Shown: positions 25,701-36,573, counted from the first letter of the stretch. The stretch is DNA of 64,000 nt from Aurelia coerulea (GCA_039566865.1 CM076959.1:18770501-18834500), one strand, 5' to 3'. A program made the numbers and translations. The notes: generated by a model not told the origin, from the sequence alone.

Positions 25701-28700
25701 TCAAGCTTAGCTTAACGTAAGTTTCTATCTTCAAAAGGGATAGGTGAATGGCCATTGTAGTTTTCTTTAGATTTGATTGCTTGAGAAGGACCTTCGCTAC
25801 TTTGCTATATTTACAGCCCTTCTATCTATCTACCGTTTTTTTCTTAATTTTGATTATCTTCTCGTTTTCAAAGCTGCAGCTACGTGAAGTCGTTTCTTGT
25901 CTTTGAAAGCAAACAACCCCAGTCCCTTCCTTTGAACAAAAAAATTTCCTGCAAATTAAGAGTCGACCCTAGATGTGAGGTAATATAGTTCAGTAATTTG
26001 TAACAAATTGGACGTTTTCGTTTTTTAATAACAATGTTCTAAAATTGCTCCCATCTGCCACATACAACCATTTACTAGAAATTACGAGCCTCGTATAGTG
26101 ACAAACAACCCCGAAGATTAGCAAACGTATTTTCTCAAGTGGGTCACAGTCACGAATAGATCAATGTTGAACACAGGCAGCTATAAAGACGCATTAAATG
26201 TTCTGACCATGCCTTCAGAGAAAAGAAGAAACTTCTTATTGCCGATTACAGACCCCTCACATCGGGAGGTCTAGTTTCTTGAGTTAAGATACTTCAACTG
26301 CCAACCAAAAAGAAGCCTATTGTTAAGAAAAGATACCTTTTTCTACACAAGAAATCCTAATCCTACCATCACTCTTCTCTTTTAACAAAACCTAGCAAAC
26401 TTATTTTAACACTGCAGTTCATCAGTTCTGATCCAGCATCCTCTGTCGGAAAACGCAGCCCTAACATCACCAAGTTTAGTTTCTCGAGTTAAGCATAAGT
26501 AAGTCTGGTATGGCTCAAGATACTTCAATCAACAATACCTAATAAGAAAGATGCCCTTCGCTGTATTTACACAAGGCTTTCTCCTTGTCTCCTGTTATGA
26601 CTCTTATTGGCAACCCACCCCCAAAACATCCCAAGCTCACTTTTCGAGTTGAGCATGAGTAAGTTTGGCATGACTGGAGATACTTGATTCAACAATACCT
26701 AAACAATGAAGATGCCATTCGCTTGTTAACACAAGATGTTCTAATCCCGCCTTGTCTATTCCTATTATATGTGATTGAAAATCAAAGCTAAAAAGTTGAA
26801 CAATTGATGCTAAATACTGAAGAGACCGACAAGAAATCTTTTAAAGTAAACAGAAAGGTGTTCCGAAAATTCAATTCCACATTTCTATGCTTTTTAATTT
26901 AGTTAGCAACTGCTTATGATCAAACACGAGTCTTCATAAACCTTTCTCGTTTATGACTAGTTTTCACTCAATGATGCCACTACAAACGGGGGAAAGATCC
27001 GAAATTAGCTTCCATGTGCGAATTTGAATTAATAAACAAAGACTTTTTATGCAGCAAAGTTTGTTTTGCCGTGCTATTTTAGGAAACGCATTATTATCGA
27101 GGCTTGTATTAGGTAAAAGGAGTAGAGTTTGCTACCAAAACGGGTTATATATAGCACAAAACTTAGCTGGTGGTATTCGATACAGTTAGTATACTTGTTA
27201 GCTGTATTGGCTACAAACAGAAGAATTTACGGAGAATTTATTATATCAGGATATTGGCTACACTAGGACCCCTGATAAAGTTTTTTCTTGCTTCTTCTCG
27301 AGGCTATATTAGCCACCAAAATCGGATAAAGCAAATGATAGGCAGTTATATCGGATATAATACAACCAGTATATTTGTTTGGTGTATTGGCTAAAAAAGA
27401 TAGTAGAATTTGTTAGAATATTGGCCACACCAGGACCCCTAATAATGTATCGCTTTCTTAGGCTTACATGAACAACTTCCTACCTAGGAGTCCTAATAAT
27501 GTATCGCTTTCTTACTTTATATCGGCTATAACCAACAATTGATGATGCTGGCTGTAACCAGTAGATTTGCTTGTTATATTGGCTACAGGCAGAAGAATTC
27601 GGTAGAATATTGCCTACACTGGAACGTAAACAACGTGCATACTTTGTTATTCTCGTTGAGCAGTTATTCCTCGTACCTTGCTGTTGCTTAGAGTACCTTG
27701 TGCTACCTACGCTATGCTGGTTACGTCGGCCTTATGATGAGGCCTAGGGAAGCCATTTTTACATTACCGAGTTATGGGGTTTCCTTGTTCTACCTTACTT
27801 AGCAGTGGGTTGCTTTCAGTTTCTTTTTAAAAATGCAGTTGGAAGTCATATAGATTGAGGTCAGCTCAAAGCAGAATTATTACGTTGATTGAAAACAATT
27901 ATCTCTCAGTTGTTCGCGTTGTTGAATGATAACCATATGGTTTCCTCTCCTTTTTGCTGTCGTTTTTTGGAGAGAGATAATTGCCTGCTTCGAAACACAC
28001 CTTAAAATATACGTAGATTCATCTCAGCATATCTTAGATTTAGATTTATTTGACTAATTGCACTTTGACATGGAGCGGTATTCTACTGCTACAAATGAGG
28101 AGGCTGCAAGAGGACAAATATCCTTCTCTCGTCTACATTCGTAACTTGTTACAATATTATCTTGTTCAGTCATTCTGTAGGCTTGTTATTACGTGAAGGA
28201 ACATTGTTTTCGATAAACAGTGGGGAAACTCGCATAAGAAATTGGGCAAAGAACATTTTAAAAACCAATGTTCTTCTTAACCTTTAAAAACATGGTTGAT
28301 TTGAACAGAACAACGGGAGAAGGCTAGCTGACTTTTGACTTTATAATACCGTTCGTTTCCATCAAATTTAGTTTCAACATTTGATTGCGAATCCAAAATA
28401 CAACATTCAAGTGCAAGTAATTAAAGTTTATTCAGACAACCAGAAAAGTGAATGTTTGTTGTGGGTCATTTTTGGAAGGGAAGCTTGCTACTCGAAAAAC
28501 TGAAACAGGTTCATTTTGGAAAATTTGATTTATCTAATTCTAAAGGAAAGAGGTTCCAAATTTTGTGTATTTTGTTGAAGTTTGTAGCTATTTCCAAAAG
28601 AGGTAGCAAACAGTTTGAAATGTTGTACCTCTCTCCAAAAGAACAAAAAAGGTCTTAAATATTGGTACCTCTCTCTAAAAAGAGGCAAAACATTGTTCAC

Positions 28701-29681
28701 CTGTTGGTACCTCTTCTCTCTTAAAAGAGGTAAAACAGTTGTCAAATGAGTGTATATGTACCTCTCTGAAAGAGAAAAGAAGCAAAACACAGTTATATAC
28801 GTACCAGTATGCGTTCTCTTATGAATTTTCAAATTTTCACTTCTTGCAAACAATTTTCCACATCCTGGGAAAGGACAAGGAAATGGTTTCTCTCCCGTAT
28901 GTACCCTCAAGTGGTTAATCAGCTTGTATTTTGCCTTGAAAGGTAGTCCGTTTCTTGGGCATTCTTTCCACATACAAATATGTTCATTCGAGTCATTGAT
29001 TCCAACATGATCTTCAGCTAGATGTTGCACAATATCCATCATTACGAAGAATTGCTTGCCACAGGCCTTGTTTTTCGTGCTTGCATCCGTCCATTGACAA
29101 CTTATCACTTGATTCAAAGGCTGTCGAAAATTTCCATGAGGCTGGAAGCCCATATGCATGTACGGACTGCTATAGTAATCGAAGGGGCTAGGGTAGGGAC
29201 CCGGTGATTGCTTGTCGATGTAATCTGCAGGCTTCATTGGGTACCTGGAGAAATGAGAATGCGGCGAGAGAGCTTCGTGATGAGGGACAGAATAAAAACC
29301 GTGTGTTGTGTTTTGGTACTCTGTTTGATGCTCATGGAATCGAGATGGGTTTGTTGTGTGATGTCCACTGAGGGATCCACTCGCAAACATACAATGTTGC
29401 CTTGAACTGCTGTTCTCCGATGGCAATACCCCAACGCTTTGAGGAGGCTGTACTGGTGGTGCTAGTCCGGCGTTTTCTGTCATGGGTGGAGGCAAAGAGG
29501 AACGATACATGAAATCACTCGTTGATGAGTAGCTCGGAGCTTGTCTTGCAGTCGAACCGTAGCATGAATAACTGGTTAGGTTTCCTTGCGTCTGATACCC
29601 AGGCGGTTGAGTTAGCTGTTCCAGATATCGAGGTGTAGAGTAATGTCCGAGTGTTGAGCCCCTTTGTGTTGTATCCATCAT
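22693..29681 (-). CDS. zic: Zic-family C2H2 zinc-finger transcription factor, whole coding span (2-3 exons)
   Basis: Spliced gene: exon 1 29681-28805, exon 2 23201-22936, probable exon 3 22752-22693, giving about 400 aa. If exon 2 is not spliced at its end, the protein stops at 22924 and is 384 aa. The order is a Ser/His/Tyr/Pro-rich N-terminus (about 1-190) followed by five zinc fingers (195-351). Fingers 1-2 have the Zic/Gli CxW...C tandem form, and finger 4 carries the Zic-type CEFEGC and [12 protein letters not shown] residues, so Zic is favoured over Gli or Glis. Zic proteins are nuclear DNA-binding regulators of neural and mesodermal patterning; a similar role here is inferred from the family. 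No bilaterian-type ZOC motif was seen in the N-terminus. The gene sits on the opposite strand inside an intron of the unrecognised plus-strand gene. Confidence 0.93.
22936..23201 (-). CDS. zic: Zic exon 2 (zinc fingers 4-5)
   Basis: The acceptor tttttatctccgtag ends at 23202; GT at 23201-23200 completes Gly293 and reading continues [11 protein letters not shown]. Finger 4 uses C299, C304, H317, H321. Finger 5 uses C329, C334, H347, H351 and includes [14 protein letters not shown]. Finger 5 has C-x4-C where vertebrate Zic proteins have C-x2-C. A short tail ([17 protein letters not shown]...) follows. The strong donor gtaagt begins at 22935, just after Ser381, in phase 0. If that donor is not used, the frame ends three codons later at 22924 (Val-Ser-Trp-stop). 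Confidence 0.9.
23390..23960 (+). repeat. Short diverged repeats, including a 33-bp tandem triplet
   Basis: Variants of gaaacctttgcaatgc recur every 20-40 bases. At 23744, 23777 and 23810 an exact 33-bp unit (ttataccaattttgcgaaaa then agtatacccgac) repeats three times. A 12-base G run is at 23673-23684. Inside Zic intron 1. Confidence 0.75.
25600..25671 (+). repeat. (CCAGG)n microsatellite
   Basis: About 14 perfect copies, within Zic intron 1. Confidence 0.95.
26265..26760 (+). repeat. Diverged tandem repeat, about 160-205 bp, three copies
   Basis: tagtttcttgagttaag, tagtttctcgagttaag and cacttttcgagttgag mark copies near 26270, 26477 and 26637, each followed by gatactt, caacaatacct and gaagatgcc-like stretches. 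Confidence 0.6.
27145..27625 (+). repeat. Diverged tandem repeat, about 190 bp, three copies
   Basis: gttatat...cggatata, gttagctgtattggctac, agaagaattt and ttggctacactaggacccct recur in order with changes near 27150, 27340 and 27530. Within Zic intron 1. Confidence 0.6.
28625..28800 (-). repeat. Four diverged repeats with pyrimidine-AGAGGTAC cores at the start of Zic intron 1
   Basis: On the minus strand, units such as cttttctctttcagagaggt and gcctctttttagagagaggt precede gtac at 28758, 28707, 28665 and 28625. Each has a pyrimidine tract, AG, then AGGTAC, resembling an acceptor followed at once by a donor. The true donor (gtacgt, 28804) is the next GTAC upstream. Confidence 0.6.
28805..29681 (-). 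CDS. zic: Zic exon 1 (N-terminus and zinc fingers 1-3)
   Basis: Encodes residues 1-292 plus the first base of Gly293. Two adjacent ATGs (29681 and 29678) follow a longer open frame with no upstream ATG; the second has A at -3 and G at +4, so it may be the start used. Finger 1 uses C195, C207, H220, H225 with W197; finger 2 uses C236, C241, H257, H261 with W238; finger 3 uses C269, C274, H287, H291. Linkers HTGEKPF join fingers 2 and 3. The exon ends ...ACT G followed by the donor gtacgtat at 28804, which splits the Gly of the HTG linker. Reading on past the donor gives low-complexity sequence and a stop at 28530, so the longer open frame is not the protein. Confidence 0.93.
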
Positions 29682-29711
29682 GAAACGTAGGCAACCCTTG
29701 AGTTCGAACAA

Positions 29712-30330
29712 TTGATATGACGGCGGTGTAACTGTTGAGATTTTCCTTCTTTAATGCAGTGACTGAGTTTGTCAGTAGTGGCGCACTAGGCAAATTGTGA
29801 TCTAGCAATGCTCACTGCTGCGCTGTGACTAAGGAGAATGAGCCGCTACGAGTCTTCTTCTATCAGCTAAATCCCACTATGATAATCTCAAACAATCCAA
29901 AACCAATCTTGATACAATCTTGCAGTAATCTATCACTGATTACAAGCTAACTTAATTCAATTTATCGATCAAAATATCTTAATGAATAAACCGACTCTAA
30001 AACCAACTGCACTCGATGATGAGATCTGTACCGCTTTCTGCTAACCTCGCCTCGGCTTGGCTCGCGCGTTTGTTAATTGTGTGAGTGGAGAAATCGCGCG
30101 AAACCGGCTTTTAACTGCGAAGCTTCAAAGCATCTGCCTTTGTCAATGATTGACGCGACGGGGGGCCAAAAGCCGCTTTTCATTGGCCTTCATTTACATA
30201 TTTGACAGTTGATTGACAGATTACATTGATATGATTAATTAGATTGCCCAATCACGGAAGGCCAATTTTGAGCCATTGCCAATGACCATTCGTACAGTAC
30301 ATCGTATGCTAATCTGAGACGGGGGTTTGT
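29712..30330 (-). promoter_or_regulatory. Probable Zic promoter / upstream regulatory region
   Basis: Directly upstream of the Zic start. The stretch 30030-30180 is much richer in CpG than its surroundings (several cgcg and gcgcg clusters). It contains TGATTGAC at 30147-30154 (inside a 13-bp palindrome 30142-30154), TGACAG at 30203-30208, the PBX-MEIS-type decamer TGATTGACAG at 30210-30219, a homeodomain-type TTAATTAG at 30236-30243 and several CCAAT boxes at 30180-30285. No clear TATA box or start site can be placed. Confidence 0.5.
30210..30219 (+). promoter_or_regulatory. PBX-MEIS/PREP-type composite site
   Basis: TGATTGACAG is an exact match to the classic PBX-MEIS/PREP binding decamer. 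A half site TGACAG lies just before it (30203-30208) and a second TGATTGAC lies 63 bp away at 30147. Position about 530 bp upstream of the Zic start codon. Binding is inferred. Confidence 0.45.
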
Positions 30331-30551
30331 AACATTTTGTGAGCAATCTTCAGATTAATAGCACGGGTGTTTGCATAGTGGCACTAATGGCATAAGTAAT
30401 GTAAACAAATAATACCTTTTCACGGTTGCTTGTTTGTTTGTTGGTACTTCATTTTAGAAGCCCATTCATCTTTCTGCGTTTCGTTCTGTTTCATTTGTAC
30501 CGCCTGTAATTCCATGTACCAATCATCATCATCATTATTTACGCTTTCCGT

Positions 30552-30890
30552 CTATAAAGACATTGCGCGGTCCACTTTCAGTCTCCAGATATGTCTGTTT
30601 TCTGCCAATTTTTCATGTTCTTTTACTCTCACTGTTTTGAAACTTCCATCTCTGTTTTTTAATACTGTATTAAATTCGACTTTTTCTCTAAATCCTTTTC
30701 TATTTGTCTCAGCCATGTTAATTTTTGTCCACCTCTTGGTTTTTTACAGGGTTTTTTCGCCTCCTTCAATGATTTTCTTGCTGATGTGTCTTCTGGTAGT
30801 CTTAATAAATGACCGTACCACGTTAATCTTCTTCGCTTTACAATTTGGCTCCATGGAGCTGAATTTGTTCTTTTATAAAGCTTACCAATA
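30552..30890 (-). pseudogene. LINE reverse-transcriptase C-terminal fragment
   Basis: The minus-strand translation reads RTNSAPWSQIVKRRRLTWYG, HLLRLPEDTSARKSLKEA, then PRGGQKLTWLRQIEKDLE. One frameshift near 30670 follows, then NTVLKNRDGSFKTVRV and WRLKVDRAMSL to a stop at 30552. The RR-L-x-W-Y/F-G-H-x-x-R-L pattern followed by P-R-G-x-x-x-x-x-W is characteristic of the region after the polymerase domain in many non-LTR retrotransposons. The fragment is 5'-truncated next to a MITE (30894). A (GAT)n-type run just past the stop looks like its 3' tail. Confidence 0.7.
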
Positions 30891-30893
30891 ACT

Positions 30894-31113
30894 AGGGTCT
30901 ATTGGGGGTAAAATGCGCAGACTGGGGTGAAATGGGTGAAATGGGTAGTGTTGATTGTTGCTGATAAATCAACATTAACTATGTCAAGGAAAGGAGGGTA
31001 GTTTAAGTGCTTGTAGCTAAAAACTGTGAACACAAATTTTGGCAAAATTTTTCAAAATGTTTCGCCCTACTCATTTTACCCCAAATTTATCCATTTTACC
31101 CCCGGTAGATCCT
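30894..31113 (+). mobile_element. Inverted repeat of 220 bp (MITE-like)
   Basis: agggtctattgggggtaaaa at the left matches, inverted, ttttacccccggtagatcct at the right; arms about 55 bp. It abuts the truncated 5' side of the LINE fragment at 30552-30890. Confidence 0.65.
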
Positions 31114-31608
31114 GCAATACCACTTTATGTAGAGAGGTTGGACGACAAGAAAAACCAAGATCTATTTTAACACACAGAAGCCTTTCGGAGTTGTGTTCTC
31201 ATCAGAGTGTGATTTCGGATGAATCTTAAAGTATCAACGACGCTTCAATACCACGTTGAGTAACAGACAAACTCAGCTCAGGTTTGTTGACACCCACTTC
31301 AAGTCAAGGTATCAATCTCTCCATGAGACATACTTTGGATTCTGTAACATATTTCGCGCCATAAAAATTTGTGACATGAATGCTTGTGCCAAAAAGTAAT
31401 ATGGATACTAGAATGTCCCAAGAGTATGGTCACGTGACTTGAAGTTGGTACAGCAAACCTTATCTGATTTTGTCTATCATCATTATCAAATGACTTGCTT
31501 GATCTTTTCATCTGACACTGGTCACATGCTGATGTGCCATGAAAGCTAATTTTGTCCAATGAAAAAAGCAGCAGCAAGAGCCAGACTCTCAAGGTCGTTG
31601 ACCCTCGC

Positions 31609-31683
31609 TCGTTATTGTTGTTGTTGTTATTGTTGTTGTTGCTGTTTTTGTTGCTATTTTGTCTTTGTTGTTGCTGTTGTTGT
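31609..31683 (+). repeat. (TTG)n-rich microsatellite
   Basis: Imperfect TTG/CTG repeats; both strands give low-complexity open frames. Confidence 0.9.
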
Positions 31684-33544
31684 GACTTCAATCAACTCAA
31701 GCACAGCAGATATGGAGCTTGTATATTGACTCGAACTTTAATGTACTTTGTACCAACCAGTAGAAATAAGATTTACCGTCCAGAAAGCCTCATTGCGAAG
31801 ACGAGGCGAAGATGAATTACTGAGTTCGACGAATGAAATAGTGACATTTTGCATGTGATTTAAAACCGAGTTAAGATTTTGACATTCAGTGGTTCAACTG
31901 GTAAAGAAATTTTCACCTAGCAATTCAATGTAAATTTATAATGTGATTGCAAGTGAAAACACACCAAGGCAGTTTTTATGAGAGCGTAAGAAAACAAATA
32001 GGAAACAGTTAGACAAGGTGAGAAAATTCCCATAAATTTTCTGATTTTTATTAGAAATTGAGGTTCGGTGAGGGTAGTGAAAAGTGCTTTAAATTTTGAT
32101 TTATATTGAGGATTGGGTTGGAGGTCTACAAAAGTTTTTTGTACGCGAAATCAGACCTTGCAGTAGACAATTTGGGTAGTAAGACACCACAGTTGCGCTA
32201 GATTCCCGCCGCCTGTATGCTTCTGCGGAGGAAATTGTTTTACAGTTCTACAGAGGAGTGGAGAAATCTTTCAAGCCGTTTCATAGATTTTCGAACATTA
32301 TTTCCACAAAAAATTTCTTAACTTTTTAACCCTGGTAGTATGGTGTCTTAAGTTTTCAAATGTTGAGCTTTTAGTTTGTTCTAAGCAGTTCTTTATGAAA
32401 AAGTGAGTGTATAGGCAATAGTTGACATCCCTGTTAGAAAATCCTGGAAGCCTTGCTCTTATCCTGACAATTAGGTACGACAGATTTTGGATTCGCGTAT
32501 TTTTTATCTAACTGTTACGGAGACATAACTCTTGCATCACTGACTTATTAAGAAACGATCTGTATTGGGAATCTGTTTAATAGACTGTTTTTTAACATCG
32601 ATTTAGAAATTCATAGCATCAGTTTTTCACAGATAGATACTAGGAGAATCAGATGCCAAAAACTCGCGAGTAAAATCAGTTTATGTTAAAAAGTTTCAGA
32701 AAGTTTCAGTACCAGATCAAATGCTCAGATTCTTGTAAAGATACGCATATTCCACTAGTTTTTCATAAGATGGTTTCTAATGATAAAACGATGCATGCTT
32801 TTGGAATCCCTCTGGAAACTTTCGTGTCAAACATACCTTTGACTGTCGTGTCGCATTGTAATAAAGGACTTGAAGCCACATTTTCTTGGCCATTTCCCAG
32901 AAATATCCAGTAACATTTTTAGATAAACTGTTCTAATAGAATGGATAGATTTAGATAGGAATCCCCGTGGAAACTCCCGTTTCAAATTCATCTTTTACTG
33001 TTTCAACATAAAAAGAGATGAAGCCACCCAATTGTTCTTGAGACCTTCTTGCGGTAGTTTCAATTTGACAGAACCAATTAATATGTATGATACTGGCCAG
33101 ATTGGGAAAACTAAAACATCATAAGACAGGAAATCTTGCTATCTTTTGACCACTCGAACTGCTCCCCGTGAGGAAACAAAAATTAACAAGGCTGCTCAAC
33201 AGCCACCTATGTACTAATCTATTGAAAAAGACCGTTATAAGGGTTCTGAAGAAGACGCTAATTAAATTGGATTATGACAAACTTTTTTTCATGTCAGGAA
33301 TTACGAGCTTCAAACTGAAGATTCGGTGCAAATTGCGTGTTCATGTTTCTCGTGTGCCTATCGTCCGTCCTTCCATCACGTTCTTTCCAGCTCTCTTCCT
33401 GAGGCTTGGAGCTTTGACTGTTGAGGAAAAGTCATGATGTCTGATATGTTTAAAGTTCCCTTGGAGGCGGAAAATGAAAAACGGTTGTTTGGTTGGACTT
33501 GTTACAAGTCTATCATTTGGTCCTACAGAACGGTGGTCCTGAAG
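31684..33544. other. No feature recognised
   Basis: AT-rich DNA with chance open frames; nothing with good splice sites and coding character seen. Confidence 0.35.
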
Positions 33545-33668
33545 AACGAGAGGAAAGAAATTAAGAAAAATAAAGGAAAAAGAAAGAAAAAGAGAAGGAA
33601 AGGTTGCTTTCTCTTCTTTTATTTTTGCATTTTTCCTCCTCTTGCGTTTTCCTTCTTTCTTTCTTTCA
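33545..33668 (+). repeat. Polypurine then polypyrimidine tract
   Basis: About 57 bases almost all A/G followed by about 64 bases mostly C/T. The two halves can pair in part, so a hairpin or triplex is conceivable. Open frames across it are low complexity. Confidence 0.7.
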
Positions 33669-34128
33669 GGAACCAAAAGAGAGACTTTTTGCAGGCCCAT
33701 TGTTTAGTGTTCAAGCAACGAGAAGTAGATCATGTTTTTCATACACCTTCATCCTAAAGTCACAAAAATCACAAAAATAGGCTTTCTGATCACATGAAAT
33801 CGATGTCTCTACAATTTGAAACAAACCTGTTGCCAGAATCCTCAATCCCCATTTACTTAGCTCAGAGCTAATTTTTTCTTCAAGCTCAAATTCATTGTAG
33901 ATTCTGCTCTTCAAAATCTTTCGATTTATAATGCCAATTTTTTATAGTTATTCTTCATAATAGCGAATGAGAACACTTAATAGGCGAAAGTGCCTGAACT
34001 TCTGAAGAAGGAATTAGTTATCAAGCCAATATACTGCAAAGAGTGTATTCTACTAGACCGTGATGACGTTATATCTGTATTTTGTGATAAACCTCACCAA
34101 TAACAAAAGGAGGGCAGCGCCTACTTAA

Positions 34129-34436
34129 AGGGGCTCCGTCGTCAAACAGTAAACAAATCCGTAAACTCGCACGTGTCGCCGAGTATCCATTGTTCATCCA
34201 TTGTTCTCTGCAGTTTGTTTTCACCCAAGCCACCAAAAAGTGACCGTTAAAATCCACTTATATCCGAGCAATCGTAGAAGATATGAATGTTTGGTTTGTT
34301 CCTTAGTGAAGTACAATGATTAATGCCCAAACAGCAACTTTCATTTTGAAAAAAGTGCGAAAATCCTGTGTGATATCACCTTTCAAAAAACTGCAAAAGT
34401 CATCGTTTCGTCTACATTTTGAGGACGGAGCCCCTT
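34129..34436 (+). mobile_element. TTAA-flanked MITE, about 308 bp
   Basis: The ends AGGGGCTCCGTCGTCAAA and its inverse (one extra base at the right end) are flanked by TTAA at 34125-34128 and 34437-34440. Non-coding interior. Confidence 0.75.
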
Positions 34437-34887
34437 TTAACGTTATTAATTCCTGAAAAATTGAGACTACAGCTACACCTGGAAAGATTGTTCAGTTACC
34501 CCCGTCTCAGTTAGATTAACGCCTTCGCAAAACACAACTGAACATCTAACAGCGCCTACGCAGCGCATCAGTCAAACTGTGAGATGAAAGAGATCCCTAG
34601 AGCAAGATTGTCAGCACAATAGATCGATCACAAGAGAATAATCAATCTAAATTTGGTGTTCACTTCGAAATGGCATAGATTAGCATCGATTGGAAGATTA
34701 GATAATGATTTGATAGTTTGATAATGATTATGACTAAACAGGGTGATTGCAATCACATGATTGTGATTATGCGTTCTGATTACTATCTCAAAGGGTACAT
34801 GATAGGCCATATCGATGATAATCCCCATGGGTTCTATATTTTAGTTCAACGTAATTGGTTTTATTCATGATTGATCAGATATTCTAT

Positions 34888-34996
34888 TAGCCTGCTGCAG
34901 ACTTTCTCTCCATTGCGAAGGAGAGCTTATGAGGATTTTACAAGTTCCTCAACGGTCCTCCTTCGCAGTAGAAAGGTAAAGTCTGCACGCAGGCTA
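34888..34996 (+). mobile_element. Inverted repeat of 109 bp with GCCTGC ends
   Basis: tagcctgctgcagactttct and cgaaggag at the left pair with ctccttcgcag and gtctgcacgcaggcta at the right. tattct occurs just outside both ends. A lone end of the same type (gtctgcacgcaggcta) is at 36349-36364. Confidence 0.75.
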
Positions 34997-35287
34997 ATAT
35001 TCTGTATTTGCACTTCAGTTCATGATATGACGTCACTATCAGGATGTACACCACTGGATAACTATGCCATAGGAATTTGGGACTTAAAGAATTGTAGGTG
35101 GCTGACCATGTGATCTCTAAAATGGTCGGCTTTTTTTCAAATTCATACATTTTTGCGTTAGAATAATCAAAGGACAATCGACTCATCATTTTCTGATCTA
35201 TTGATTGAGTGATTGATTAGTGTTTAGAAATCTTTCCTTCAGTCAATCATTTTTTGTAATGACTGTCATGTATTCTCTCTTCTTTAG

Positions 35288-35379
35288 GCCTAACCGAAGA
35301 GAAAGACGTAAAGCAACAGAAACAGAAGCATTTCTTGCAACGAAAGATTATACATTATTACCTATTGGCATAATGAAAG
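35288..35379 (+). CDS. Host-gene exon C
   Basis: The acceptor attctctcttctttag ends at 35287; the donor gtaagc begins at 35380. One base completes the Gly codon begun in exon B, then 30 codons follow (PNRRERRKATETEAFLATK, then DYTLLPIGIMK), leaving one G. The other two frames contain stops. A minus-strand LINE fragment with its (GAAAT)n tail begins only about 25 bp after the donor, so the element inserted just inside the next intron. Confidence 0.6.
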
Positions 35380-35403
35380 GTAAGCTGTCTATGATATTCA
35401 TTA

Positions 35404-35738
35404 CAAACCATTTCATTTCATTTCATTTCATTTCAAAAGATAGCTACATACAAGAGCATCATACGAACACAGAATAAACAAATGATCTACCTACTAATAA
35501 CAATTTATGACTGTTCACGTAATACGAAAGCACTTTTAAGGAAGGTGGCAATCTCTTTAATCAGGCCAAAGTTTTCATTTGACATCATAAATATAAATTT
35601 CTCGTGTGGCGATAAGTTCTCAAAATTAGGGACCAGTTCCCGAAAAAGTAGCAAGAGTTTATTACGAGGTTCATTATATGCATTGCATGTCAATAAAAAA
35701 TGTCCACAACCTTCGTTTATTTTTACCCACCATACCCC
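35404..35738 (-). pseudogene. LINE C-terminal fragment with (GAAAT)n tail
   Basis: The minus-strand frame reads EGCGHFLLTCNAYNEPRN, then LLLLFRELVPNFENLSPHEK, then FGLIKEIATFLKSAF, to a stop at 35505. The C-x-H-F-L-L-x-C-x-x-Y-x-x-x-R arrangement is the familiar Cys-rich end of CR1/L2-like non-LTR reverse transcriptases. A short 3' region ends in about five copies of GAAAT (35404-35434), the element's microsatellite tail. It is 5'-truncated and sits just inside the intron after host exon C. Confidence 0.65.
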
Positions 35739-36136
35739 CGGTTTGATACTTCATTGCATGCACAGGATTGATAAGTTTGCGATCTTAAAATGAAGATGAG
35801 TCCTCGATGAGTCATAGCATACTGCTTGAGTTGAGAACAAGTTAACGAACCTGACCTTGTATTCATGTGGTTTTCTATATTCAAACAATCTATGAAGACC
35901 GCGTATTCGAATGTTTTATTGTATATTCGAATGTTTTATTGTTGATTATATACATGATTATATATCACAGCGCAACCACAAGTCAACCATTGATTGATCA
36001 TTCAATTAGAACGCGCTTGTGAGAAACCTGAAAAATCTACCTTCCTTGTTGATTAAATTACAAATGCCTGCGAATGAATGAATATACTGAAAACAATTGA
36101 ATTTAAGTGCATTAATCATCAAATTCAGGCATGTTA

Positions 36137-36573
36137 TAAAAACCGGACATTATGACCCTACGACCCCTAGGACTCTCAAGTACTACAGATGAAAAGAAGG
36201 GTTGTTATATAGGTGTCAAATAGGATAATGCGTATAGTAAGCTTAGCCTTTTCCATCCTTCGAACCTCTGCTATTTCAAACCAATGCCAGCGCGCCCAGG
36301 AATCGTGCAGCTAGTTCGGAAAATAATGCTACAGGGGATACTTCGAGTCTGCACGCAGGCTAGGGATACTGGGGGATACTGAAAATTGTACTGCTAAATA
36401 GTATAAACTCTTGCATGATTTTTGGCGTTGGTTTCAGTGAGTGGAAGTTCGTGCGATGGAAGAGGGGAAGCTTAAGATACGCAGCCTTCTGTTTGACAGC
36501 TTTATGACCACCATCTGGTACTAGAGGATCCTAGCCGTCTCAGAGGTCCTAGAACCCTATGGTCCGGTTTTTA
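36137..36573 (+). mobile_element. Inverted-repeat element, about 440 bp
   Basis: taaaaaccggacattatgac with cctaggactct at the left matches, inverted, agaggtcctag with ccctatggtccggttttta at the right. Confidence 0.6.

Larger units (their letters stand above)
23202..28804 (-). other. Zic intron 1
   Basis: A 5.6 kb phase-1 intron between zinc fingers 3 and 4, bounded by gtacgt and ccgtag. It contains, from its 5' end: a 28.6-28.8 kb cluster of pyrimidine-AGAGGTAC repeats, a diverged repeat at 27.1-27.6 kb, a diverged repeat at 26.3-26.8 kb, a (CCAGG)n microsatellite at 25.6 kb, and short diverged repeats at 23.4-23.9 kb. The 24.0-25.6 kb part shows nothing recognisable apart from a 69-codon minus-strand open frame (24303-24512) without family resemblance. 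Confidence 0.85.

Noticed and set aside
28530..28804. Extension of the Zic exon 1 frame past the zinc fingers
   Set aside because: The donor gtacgt follows finger 3 and exon 2 supplies fingers 4-5 in phase; the extension is repeat-derived.
30430..30891. 153-codon plus-strand frame
   Set aside because: It is the antisense shadow of the LINE reverse-transcriptase fragment on the minus strand.
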